From the NCBI RefSeq assembly GCF_963675165.1, contig NC_087382.1:3201963-3265962 (forward strand): 64,000 bases of DNA, read 5' to 3'. The DNA comes from Halichondria panicea (Eukaryota; Porifera; Demospongiae; Suberitida; Halichondriidae). Below the pieces are notes generated by a model that made no database searches, was not told the DNA's origin, and was given only the letters and a program-made list of their open reading frames with translations. Below, piece after piece: positions 1 to 10,600 of the stretch (the stretch's first letter is position 1; every line of letters starts with the position of its first letter). The position numbers were made by a program, and so were the translations under genes.

Positions 1-1
1 T

Positions 2-3000
2 GAGCTGACAAACAACAGTGCTGACTTTGGTGGAGCGATTAGTGTTGGCTCAGGTAGTGTGTCCATCTCCAACAGTGAGCTGACAAACAACAGTGCTTAC
101 GATGGTGGAGCGATTGGTGTTGTTTACTCAGGCAGTGTGTCCATCTCCAACAGTGAGCTGACACACAACAGAGCTGGCTTTGGTGGTGGAGCGATTAATG
201 TTGTTATCTCAGGCAGTGTATCCATCTCCAACAGTGAGCTGACACACAACAGTGCTAACTATGGTGGAGCGATTAGTGTTATCTCAGGTAGCAGTGTATC
301 CATCTCCAACAGTGAGCTGACACACAACAGTGCTGTCTATGATGGTGGAGCGATTGTTGTTTTCTCAGGTAGTGTGTCCATCTCCAACAGTACGCTGACA
401 CACAACAGAGCTAATAAAGGTGGGGTAATTGATGTCTTGCAATCTTCCACCTTGATCATCAACAACACTGACATTATTACTAATAACATGGCCAGTTTGA
501 ACATTTCGCAATCAAACGTAACATTCACTGGAATGAATATTGTCAGTAACAATGGTCGTCCCATTTATGCTTTCAATAGTCGAATCGAGTTTAACGGACC
601 TACAACACTCAGTAACAATCATGGTGTGTTTGGTGGAGCTATCAGCGCTGACCAGAGTCAAATATATATTAACACAGAAGGAGTTATCATCACCAACAAC
701 ACAGCTACCTCTGGAGGAGGGATATTTCTGAGAGAGAGTACACTCTTTGTAAATGTGCCAATAAAGATCTATCACAACACAGCACAGGATGGTGGGGGGA
801 TTTATGCATATTCCAGTAGAGTTGAGTTCCAATCAGTGCAGACGGAATATGCAGATTTTAGGCCACTTCCTCCAAATATACAGAGTGATAAACAGAGTGA
901 GATTGCTCACAACATTGCTGAGAATGGTGGAGGTATACATGCAGTATCTTCAACTATTAAACTAACTCAATCACATGTCAACATTGACTCAAACACAGCT
1001 AACACAAGTGGAGGTGGAGTGTATCTACAGCAAAGTTCGAAACTGTACCTATTTAAAACGATTGGAGAAAGGACTCTGCGATATGTTAAGCTAATGATTA
1101 ACAACAACTTGGCTCAGTACGGAGGGGGGATATTTGTGGCAGATAATACCCAGAGGAGCGAATGTGGAGGAGGAGTCACAGAATATGATGCAACTCGAAC
1201 TATTTTTGCTGGCTGCTTCATTCAAACAATTAAACTGTATGAGTTCGGCTATTCTGATCCAAACTATTTCAACACATTCATGACTAACAACACGGCTACC
1301 CAGTCAGGAGCAAACATCTACGGAGGTTTGTTGGACAGGTGTACAGTAAGTCAAAATGTTGAATATAAATCTTCAAACGGATTGGACTACATAAAAAAAA
1401 CTGTCAAATCCTCCATCGAGCCACTATCAATCTCCTCTAGGCCTGTTCAAGTAATTTTGTGCAACTATTCACAATACGACTATGGTTCTACAAAAAAAGG
1501 ACACACATTTACAATCAGTGTTATGGCTGTTGACCAAGTTGGAAATCCAATGAATGCCACAATTCACAGTTCTGTTGTCAGTGAGAGTGGAGTTGGTCGT
1601 CTTAAAGAAGGACAGGCTGAACAGAAAGTTGGCAATCAGTGCACAGAATTAGAGTACAATGTATTCTCACAAGACAGCTTTGCTCAGGTGGAACTCTATG
1701 CTGAGGGTCCATGCACCAACTTGGGAATTTCAACACAAATTATTAATATTTCTTTTCAACACTGCACATGCCCTAGTGGACTCAAGCCAATTCAGTCCGA
1801 TATTGAGTGCAAGTGTGACTGTGATCCAGACTTGCAACAATATCAGATAACAAACTGTTCTGAGGAAAATGGAACCATTAAGCTGGAAAGTAATAACAAC
1901 ATATGGATAGAATTTATAAATACTACCAACAAAACAGGGTATGTCGTTAGTAACTGTACATTTGACTATTGTGTAGAAAAACCAGTCAACATCAGTCTAA
2001 GCAACCCTGACGAACAATGTGCCTACAATCGAAGTGGTGTCTTGTGTGGAGATTGTGAACCAGGACACAGTCTTGTTTTGGGTACGTCCAACTGTAAGGA
2101 ATGCTCTAATCTTTACCTTCTTCTACTAATACCATTTGCGCTGGCAGGCATATTGCTAGTTGCTTTAATTCTCGTGCTCAACATCACTATAGCAACTGGA
2201 AATATTCATGGCCTCATTTTTTACGCCAACATAGTAGCTGCTAATAAAGCAATTTTCTTTCCTAGTTTAAACAACTTTATAACAGTTTTCGTATCATGGG
2301 TGAATCTTGACTTGGGAATTGACACGTGCTTTTACAATGGAATGAACTCTCAAGGGAAAGTACTCCTTCAACTTGTCTTTCCCGCTTACTTGTTTCTTCT
2401 AATGTTTTTTATTATCATTTTAAGCAAATATTTTGACTCATTTGCAAAGCTCCTCTCCAACAGGAACCCAGTTGCTGCCTTAGGCACACTCATCCTACTC
2501 TCTTACTCCAAACTCTTACGGTTTGTCATTGCTGCATTGCAACACAGGGTCTTGGACTATCCTGATGGTAAAAGTGATATAGTTTGGTTGTTTGATGGCA
2601 ATGTACAATATTTCGCTCGCGATCACCTCCCTCGGTTTGTTGCTGCAGCCATAATCCTCTTTGCCGGTGGATTGTTCACTGTACTGCTCTTCTTTGGACA
2701 ATGGTTTCCACGCTGTTCCAAGGTTATGATATGGACCAAGAATACAAAGTACACTGGCTTCATGGATGCATACCATGCTCCATTTACTCCCAAACATCGC
2801 TACTGGGTGGGACTGCTTCTCTTTGCTCTAATTATTCATAATCTAGTAGCTGCCATGGCTCTCGACACTTACCTCCCTATCCTATCAGCTGGGGTTCTAT
2901 CAGTTGGACTGATTGTCTGGAAACTACTAAATAATCGTTTGTACAAAAGTAAGTTTTGTGATTCCCTCGAAACTCTCTATCTATTCAATGTTTTTATTCT

Positions 3001-3538
3001 TTCATTTGGCACCTCTTATGTCAAAGATACAAATAAAGATCAGTCAGCACTAGCCAATACTTCAATGGCTATATCATTCACCTTATTTGTGACAACGCTC
3101 TGCTATCACTTTTACCAATTCGTACTCAAGAAGAGTAATACATGGCTGAAAATAGAGGACACCATAAGAAACTTAGGAGCTGGTGCTGCAGACATGAGAC
3201 TCCGACGAGCTAACAATGCCCAGAAAATGTATCAGCTGGTAGCCGATGAAAATGATGAAGATGAATTACTCGAAGCAGTAGATGATTATGAACAAAGAGA
3301 CGCCTTGAACCCACCTTACACTGATGGAGCCGTGGAAGAAGCTGACCCTGATCGTTACATCACTCCTCCCATCATCAGACCAGCCACGAGGCCAGACCAG
3401 CTGAGACTATCCTACATGGATGATCTAGCCCCACTCACCACAGAGGACTACAGAATACCAGCCCCTCCCCCCCCAAGAGTCAATCATCGTCCTGCTGTTA
3501 CACACACAGAAATCGGCCCCATACGCAATGAAGTGTGA
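2..3538 (+). CDS. Pmp-repeat (GGAI) multi-pass membrane protein, 5' partial
   Basis: The frame is open from base 2 to the stop at 3536-3538, so the true start lies left of the window; GTG at 59 is not a credible start. Seen: positions 2-420 encode about six near-identical 22-26-residue repeats with the core SVSISNSELT and GGAI, followed by diverged copies (GGAISA, GGGIFL, GGGIYA, GGGIHA, GGGIFV) to about 1320. These resemble the GGA[I/L] units of chlamydial polymorphic outer membrane proteins, which fold as a beta-helix. A Cys-rich region at about 1760-2110 (CDCD, LCGDCEPGHS, CKEC) is followed by 8-9 hydrophobic segments between about 2110 and 3130, then an acidic and Pro-rich tail (PAPPPP near 3460). 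Inferred: a cell-surface protein with a long extracellular stalk and a cytoplasmic tail; ligand and function unknown. The visible part is one exon. The intron-containing neighbours and AATAAA at 3573 argue against bacterial contamination. Confidence 0.8.
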   Translation, partial: ELTNNSADFGGAISVGSGSVSISNSELTNNSAYDGGAIGVVYSGSVSISNSELTHNRAGFGGGAINVVISGSVSISNSELTHNSANYGGAISVISGSSVSISNSELTHNSAVYDGGAIVVFSGSVSISNSTLTHNRANKGGVIDVLQSSTLIINNTDIITNNMASLNISQSNVTFTGMNIVSNNGRPIYAFNSRIEFNGPTTLSNNHGVFGGAISADQSQIYINTEGVIITNNTATSGGGIFLRESTLFVNVPIKIYHNTAQDGGGIYAYSSRVEFQSVQTEYADFRPLPPNIQSDKQSEIAHNIAENGGGIHAVSSTIKLTQSHVNIDSNTANTSGGGVYLQQSSKLYLFKTIGERTLRYVKLMINNNLAQYGGGIFVADNTQRSECGGGVTEYDATRTIFAGCFIQTIKLYEFGYSDPNYFNTFMTNNTATQSGANIYGGLLDRCTVSQNVEYKSSNGLDYIKKTVKSSIEPLSISSRPVQVILCNYSQYDYGSTKKGHTFTISVMAVDQVGNPMNATIHSSVVSESGVGRLKEGQAEQKVGNQCTELEYNVFSQDSFAQVELYAEGPCTNLGISTQIINISFQHCTCPSGLKPIQSDIECKCDCDPDLQQYQITNCSEENGTIKLESNNNIWIEFINTTNKTGYVVSNCTFDYCVEKPVNISLSNPDEQCAYNRSGVLCGDCEPGHSLVLGTSNCKECSNLYLLLLIPFALAGILLVALILVLNITIATGNIHGLIFYANIVAANKAIFFPSLNNFITVFVSWVNLDLGIDTCFYNGMNSQGKVLLQLVFPAYLFLLMFFIIILSKYFDSFAKLLSNRNPVAALGTLILLSYSKLLRFVIAALQHRVLDYPDGKSDIVWLFDGNVQYFARDHLPRFVAAAIILFAGGLFTVLLFFGQWFPRCSKVMIWTKNTKYTGFMDAYHAPFTPKHRYWVGLLLFALIIHNLVAAMALDTYLPILSAGVLSVGLIVWKLLNNRLYKSKFCDSLETLYLFNVFILSFGTSYVKDTNKDQSALANTSMAISFTLFVTTLCYHFYQFVLKKSNTWLKIEDTIRNLGAGAADMRLRRANNAQKMYQLVADENDEDELLEAVDDYEQRDALNPPYTDGAVEEADPDRYITPPIIRPATRPDQLRLSYMDDLAPLTTEDYRIPAPPPPRVNHRPAVTHTEIGPIRNEV

Positions 3539-3572
3539 ACTGTTTTATTTAGCTGAAGTACCTTATCATGTA

Positions 3573-3578
3573 AATAAA
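3573..3578 (+). promoter_or_regulatory. polyadenylation signal of the Pmp-repeat gene
   Basis: A canonical AATAAA hexamer lies 35 bases after the stop codon on the same strand. It supports this being the 3' end of a normal animal transcript. Confidence 0.55.
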
Positions 3579-3851
3579 ATTTGTAGGCATTGTTAGTTCC
3601 AACAGTTACTGTCGTTAGCACTTGTTTATGTCACTATAGTTTAAAGAGAGATATGCTTTTTTGTAGATTCTTGTAGATTTATTTTTTGTAGAGATAACAA
3701 AATTTTATGATTGTGCTATAATTATAATATTCGATTCACACATAATTATCTACGTTACCAATAGATTACATTCATGAGGTCAATTACCAAAGAGTAAAAC
3801 CATAGTATGTAGGTGCATAGTTTAAATGAACCTTCCAGAGTTAATTTCTCA

Positions 3852-3967
3852 CCATTGCCTGTTCCCTCCACAATCTCGATCCTTGCCACCGTTTTTAGAC
3901 ATCGCACGCTCACTTGTTAAACTTCTTCATCATCACATTCCGTGTTTGAAGAGTCCATGAAATCTGC
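3852..3967 (-). pseudogene. decayed copy of an internal PIKFYVE coding segment
   Basis: This 116-bp stretch aligns along its whole length with 12092-12205, inside the large PIKFYVE exon, in the same orientation. The minus-strand translation begins ADFMDSSNTECDDEE, against ADIMDSSSTESDDED in the gene, and then reaches a stop and a frameshift. It is a non-functional partial duplicate lying 655 bases beyond the PIKFYVE stop codon. I see no flanking repeats that explain how it arose. Confidence 0.8.
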
Positions 3968-4621
3968 AAATATACAATCACTTAGTTCTCATCTGTCATT
4001 ACTAACAATTCAACCAAGTGTTGTCCTCAAGAGGTCCACATGCACACATGCACACAATTGATAACAATGGCACTGCTGCATGTATCTAACGGTAGTAGTG
4101 CCAGGTCTGGCAGATTATGTGAGCATAACTTTCCATGCATTCCATATGCAAACAAGTTAAGTGAAGTACATTATAATAATCAGTACAAGTAGTTGTACAT
4201 TACAAGCTTTAGCTGAGCTACAGTACATCACCTTGAACACACTCTAAACAACAAGGTCAGGAAGTATAGTTATATAACTATATCAATACAATTTCACTGC
4301 ATAGTATCTAGTATATGTACAGGTACAGCTGAGGGAGCCTGAGGCATCTTCAGACATATAATTATAATTATGGATCTATAGACATGCAAGGGGGAGGGGC
4401 TCATGTGATGTCTGATCCCATTGTGTTTTAACATGCATGCAGACAATAGTGTTTCAATACAGCAACAAAAGCACTGACAGCACATTTCTATCAACATTTC
4501 AGAAATAACAATTGAGGACAGAGAACATAGTCACATTACAGTGATGCTTTGAGCAATAAAAACAAAATCACGCCAGAGACATGACACACATAATTATAAT
4601 AATTTTATAGTTAATACAATG

Positions 4622-7600
4622 CTAGTACTTGACGTCTGCACCTAGCCCTGTCCATTTATCAGGCACTACAGTGAAATATTTGTCCATTGCCTCGCAGAAT
4701 CTTTTACGGTAAAGTTCAGGGTACACGACAGTTGGTAGCGTCTTCCCAGCTGTCTTCTTGAGGAACATTTCCACCCTCTTATCCAGCGTAAAGGTACGGA
4801 TATAGTCTGTTGGGGAGGGAGAAGGAATAATTATATGATCAGAAAATTAATACACTTGACGTTCACAATTATTAAATTGATAAACGGATTGCAACTCGTG
4901 ATTAAAGTTATAAGACATCTTTAAGAGTATTACAAACACTCTTCATGGCACAATCACAATCAACAAACGTCGAGAGGAACTGAACGACGTAGCTTGTTGT
5001 TTTACAAGCCACACACACTTATCCGCCCCCTCACAAGCTTACCAATAATTCCAACGACAAGTTCTCCCGTGGAGTCGTCGATGCAAGTGAGTAGAGAGTA
5101 GTCCATGATGGCGTTCTGTGCCAGGAACTCAGTGTCGGCTAGTATGGCCTGCATCAGTACACACTTGGAGTGGGGGTACACGTACACTGGGTTGCAGCAA
5201 ATTGCTGGAGGGGGAGAACACGTTTATTAATAATTATATACTATAAGATTTGGACACTTGCTATACTTGAGATACGTAAATTATTTCAGGCTTTTGAGAT
5301 ACTACAGAATCAAGCTTCTAAATCGTGTGCTACTGATCAGCTGACAGTTAGTTTAAACAAGTATCACGTACATTGAAGGTAGTTCTCATCCAACAGTACG
5401 TCCCCACTGCTCTCTTTAGACGGATCAATGAATCGACTTCTCATGGAGCCCTTCAAATCGAACACCTTGTTGGTGCTGTGCTCGTACAGAAGGTTCTCCA
5501 TCACTAGAACGTCCAATCGCTTTGAGGAACCGGTACGAGAGTTGCGGAACCCAATACTGTACGCACCGAGAATCTTGGCCAAGGTCAAAGGTCGCTAGAA
5601 ATATAAAGTACAAAAAAGTTGCAAAATACTTTAAATTGGTAAACACTCAAAGTGGGTATTCTTTTTTTTTGTACGATCTTTTTCCTACATTAATACAGCC
5701 AGCACTACAGAATAACTATAAGCTCGGAAAAGTCACGGCATCCAAACAGTTCCATATACATGTGTACCTTATCTTCCAGAGCCTTTGTGACGTGCTTGAG
5801 GTAGTGAGGAGCAAAGAGCTCAAATGATGATATCTCTATTGACTTGACCTGCTTCAGAATGAATCGATCATCTGAGGAAAAAAGTGGTGGTCACGATTAA
5901 TAGGCTCGTGTGCTGTTGGACAGTTGTTGTGCTTTAATTACACACAAGCACGTAGCTAACTTTTGTAAGAGTTATGATTATACCTGCTACTTTGCAGAAA
6001 GCTGATCTCGACTTTCCTCCTTTAGCATCGTACTTGATACAACGAGACAGCGAACGAATAAAACTGAAGGGAACACAAGTAGACTAATAAAACAACGGCA
6101 GTTTCTGTAAAATCGATATTATTCCTACACTCATGGCATGCCAGTAATGTGAATCAGTAGTGAGCAAGTCTGTACACTGACAATATACAGTAAAGATTCA
6201 CTCAGGTATACTAGTCTACATGCAGACCAATGCTAAACATAGGGATAGTCCACTGCAACTATACATGTACATTAACTACGTGCTTTGCATGAAGTTACCC
6301 TCTATAGCAAATACACAGTGAACCCTCCTCCTAACACACACACCTCTCCTCTCCACTGGGGAAGATGAGCTCCCTCAATTCTCTAAACTCCTCGGCATAG
6401 TAGACCTTGCAGAAGAAACTGGCTGACTTGTCAGGACTAGTGAACTCTGAACAAAATCAATGGCCATAGTAAACCACACTTACGTATGTACGTAGGCATG
6501 AACAAAATCAATGGCCACATCATAATTATGTATGTATAGTAATAATAGAAAAAAGCTGCCATCTTAATAATAAGATAGTACAGTGAACTGTACGGCTGAT
6601 AATACATGTACACATGCATATGCTGTATCAACACACAAGTTATCTTATCCATAATGCTAATTGGATTTTACAATTAACTTTTTAAGCTTTCTTTTTAAAC
6701 AGTAGAGCAATTAGCGCAACACAGTCCTTACCTAAACTGACATGTGACGTTGTTTTCCCCGAGTCCATTTCATCAGCTCCACCTAGTCCAATATTAGGCC
6801 CCACCCCCTCCGTAGACGGGTCGCTCAACCGTGATGACGCTATGCTCGGGTCATATGACTTCACAGACAAGCTGGTCGTGAGTTCTGCCTTCTTGGACAA
6901 ATCTGGGGTGGTTTCTAGTGCCTCAGGTGAGGTTTGAATTGACGCTGAGCCAGAGAAGAGGCTGATACCTGATCCCTTCTTCTTAAGTTCGTTTATGACG
7001 GCTTTCAGGTTTGTCTTGATATTGGCTGCATTAGCACCAGGGGGGGGCCCCTTCTCGGAGTCACTCGTATGTCGTTTCCTATAAAATGATAGAGGAAAAC
7101 TTGAAATGACTGAAATACAAGAAATGTGACACACTTGAAGATAATTATGTACAATTGATGCACTTACGGTTTAGGGCTGGCAGTGGGTGCTGGTTTGACC
7201 TCTGTGACCTTTGCTGAAGCTCCGCTCAATTTAACAGCAGTCCGTTCCTGAAGCAGTTTCAGTTTGCGTAAATATTCTCGGGAACTCAGAGCAAAGGCGA
7301 TGATGGATGTCGGCTCCTTCTCGTAGATACTCATCGGAAGAGTGATAATGCTATGCATCGAATGATGCTCAGTGTTTGAGAATGGAGGCGGCAAACGTTG
7401 AAAGGGACGTGAGAGCACCCCCGTCCTTTCTTTGTCCCTCAATCGTTTTTCGCTGCCTCCTCTCCCTATTGTAAGGATTAATATTGAGAATGTGTATACA
7501 AAGAAACTAAAACACTTCAGGATATGCAAACCTGATGACAGCTACGTACATCTATAGTACAATATCTGACCTTCGGAGTGACTCTCTGTGGCTGTTTGAG

Positions 7601-10600
7601 CAAGACTAGACCTCTTCTGTGATCCAACCTGTTTTTTGCCTGCCTTCACCGTCAGTGGTGGGTCAGGATAACTAGGGCTTGTGGAGTGACTAGGAGCTTG
7701 TGTTGAAGAGCGGCTGCTCATCGGACTATTTGTAGTGATGACGTACGGATCGAGGAGGTAGAACTTTGTGGGATCGTCTTTGGAATCCTGCGTCTCTTTG
7801 CCTGGGGTGAGAATGTGCCTGACTACCTAATGCACTACTGCTATAATACGTGCAGCTGCATTAAGGTTGTCATCAACAAACAAATCAAACTGCATGCATT
7901 ATAAAGCATTGTACGTACTAAGATCTCTGGCATACTGTACATGTATGGCAGCTGAAGGATAAACGGGAGGGGGGGGGGCACCCATAACTATACATTCTGT
8001 TGACAAAATCCAATATTTCGTTGGTTTTTCGGCCTTGGAACATGGTATAGCCAAAGTTATACACCACACTGCTTTATGAATGTTTCCCACCTCTGAGTCG
8101 TGCAAGCAGTCCTCCGGCACTGTCAGTCTGTACCTCCTCCTCTCTCTCTGCTGACTTGGCAATGTCCTGCGACTGCGGCTTGGGCGTCGGAACTTCTTTT
8201 GGTGCACTGTTAAAAACAATGATTATAGCATCAAAAGTTGGTATGACAATGTATTATTGTCTTACTTTTCATGTTTGACATCTCCTTCAACACCTGGCTT
8301 TTCATTAGGGACTTCCCCATCTTTGTTGGGGATTTCTCCCTCTTTGACAGGGACATCCACGCCAGGCTCCTCCGCAACACCAACATTGCTAGGGGTTTCC
8401 CCTTCAATGATAGGGATTTCTCCCTCTTCTGTCAGTTCGCTGAGGTTAGGTCCACCGTTGGGAGTGGTGGGCGCGTCCATGGAACTGAGACCACCCTCCG
8501 AGCTGTAAAGGGGTGTGGTATCCATGGGAGAGAGGACTCCCGCTTTCGATATCTGAAGAGCCACAGAGTCAGAAAACTGACGCTTGTGAGTTTTGTCCAT
8601 GGCTGTCGGAATTAAAAACGACATAATCTCTTGGGGAACGTACAGTGTACACATAATTTTACTCATACAAACGCAAATGAAAATTTATTCCTCAGGTTTA
8701 ACCATATGCACTATAGCCAGCCAACATAATTATACCTTTACTGTATCCTACATTCTAATTACTTGCATGCACTGAATTCTCACTGATCACTTGTACCTTC
8801 AGATTGTAGCAGACCACTATCGGAGAGGTTTCTGGAGTGAGCCTTAGCTCCAGTGTCAGGGGAGGGGGGACGGGAATCCTTACCTCCCACAGCCAGTAAG
8901 TTGGACGCAGATACTGTGTTCAGGTCCACTGAGTCAGAGTGGGTGGAGCCAGGGGGTGTGCCATATGGCGTGTTGCCTTGACTACTCCTACAAGATGTAC
9001 ATGTATTATACATATACGTACATGTAGCTAGAAATATTAATTTAGCCAAATTCAGCTGGTCAGATCTAAACACACCATACCCATTATCAACCTAATTTTA
9101 CGTTAAGAATTGAACAGCAACAACGGCTACACTGAAAGGTTATATAGGTACATGTACTGAACGGTAGCAGCTTATTAGAGTTACGGTCACTCAAGTATTG
9201 CACACATGCACCTTGAAGGCTCTGTAGAGGGGATAATGGACTGCAGGGGTGTGCTGTGGGTGGAGCTAGTGGACGTGGCAGTGGCCGGGCTGTCTCGAGA
9301 ACTCTCCCCCTGAATGCTGTCTTTCTCTCTCATCTTGCGACGATACTCTCTCACTTTACTATCCATGTCTTCCAGGCTGTGGGGGTGGGGTGTGGAATAA
9401 GTGAGGGGAGTGAAGTGTTGAGGGTGGTGGAATAAGTGAGGTGTGGGGGTGGGGTGTGGAATAAGTGAGGGGAGTGAGGTGTTGAGGGTGGTGGAATAAG
9501 TGAGGTGTGGGGGTGAGGTGTGGAATTTAAGTGCGGTGTGAAGTGTGGATTAAGTGAGGTGTGAAGTGTGAGGTGTTGAGGGTGGTGGAATAAGTGAAGT
9601 GTGGGGGTGGGGGTTAAGTGAGGGGGTGAGGTGTGTGGGTGGTGGAATAAGAAGCACACCAATTTCCCGCTCACTTTATGTTCCAGCAGTCCACCAGGTC
9701 TGCAATACATCTCTTGAGGTCTGCAATGTTGTCCTGTAAGTTACCGATAATGCTAGCCTCCATCTCGTGGTCAATCTTCATGTTGTCTTTTCCTGCCTCC
9801 TCCCCCGATTGGAACGGACACCCGAGTACAACAAGATCCTTCAGCTGCCTCACCTTTGACCTCAGTGCATCTCGCTCAGCCTAAATAAATATAATGTTTG
9901 GAAATAACATAATCAATTTCTCAGGAAAATCGTATGCTGAAAAAGCCTGGTAATAGTAACAATACAAATGTATGTATAGTGTTACCTTAGAGTTGGCAAT
10001 ATGGTCGTCAACGGTGTGAGCGACTGGTTCCAGTCTGTACCGCTCCAGCTTCTGTCCGATACGATAGAACACACCCTCCACTCTGTGAGGGGGGGGGGAG
10101 TAACATGTTCATGGATTTAATTGGGGATCATTTCATCTCCCTCCTGCATGGACATCCAAAAGGCGGCCACACAAGAGAAAGCAATTACAAGCAATGTGTG
10201 TGTGGGCTTGATGTTCTCACATTCTTTGGACTTGTTTTATTTCCGTTTTGAAGTCCAAGTGGAACCTCCGACGAGGAGTGGTGATATGAATAGTCCTCGG
10301 GGGAACCAGTACATCCAGCATGTCAACCGTGTCCGGCCTGTGTGTATGTGTGGGGTGTGTGTGTAAGTGTGATGTGTGAGTGCGTGGGTGGGTGTGTGTG
10401 TGAGTGTGTGAACGTACTGGAAAGCAGCCAGTTTGTCTTTGTGTAGGAAGTATTGTACATAGTCCTTGTGGACAGAGTGAGTACACGCCGAGTTCTGGTC
10501 GCCTTGGTAACGAGTACCATACGTCTCGGAATAGAACTTCAACTCGAGAAACTTTGCAAACGAGAAGAGAAGACTGTCCTTCGACATCTTAGTGTAGGGA

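Larger units (their letters stand above)
3539..4621. other. intergenic region between convergent genes
   Basis: AT-rich tail-to-tail spacer between the Pmp-repeat gene (+) and PIKFYVE (-). I see no further coding potential. It contains the decayed PIKFYVE-derived fragment at 3852-3967, listed separately. Confidence 0.5.

Noticed and set aside
2-3538. Bacterial contamination or horizontal transfer suggested by chlamydial Pmp-type repeats
   Set aside because: The protein continues into a multi-pass eukaryotic-looking C-terminus, has an AATAAA after its stop, and sits next to intron-rich animal genes. Old transfer of the repeat domain cannot be excluded, but the sequence gives no direct sign of it.
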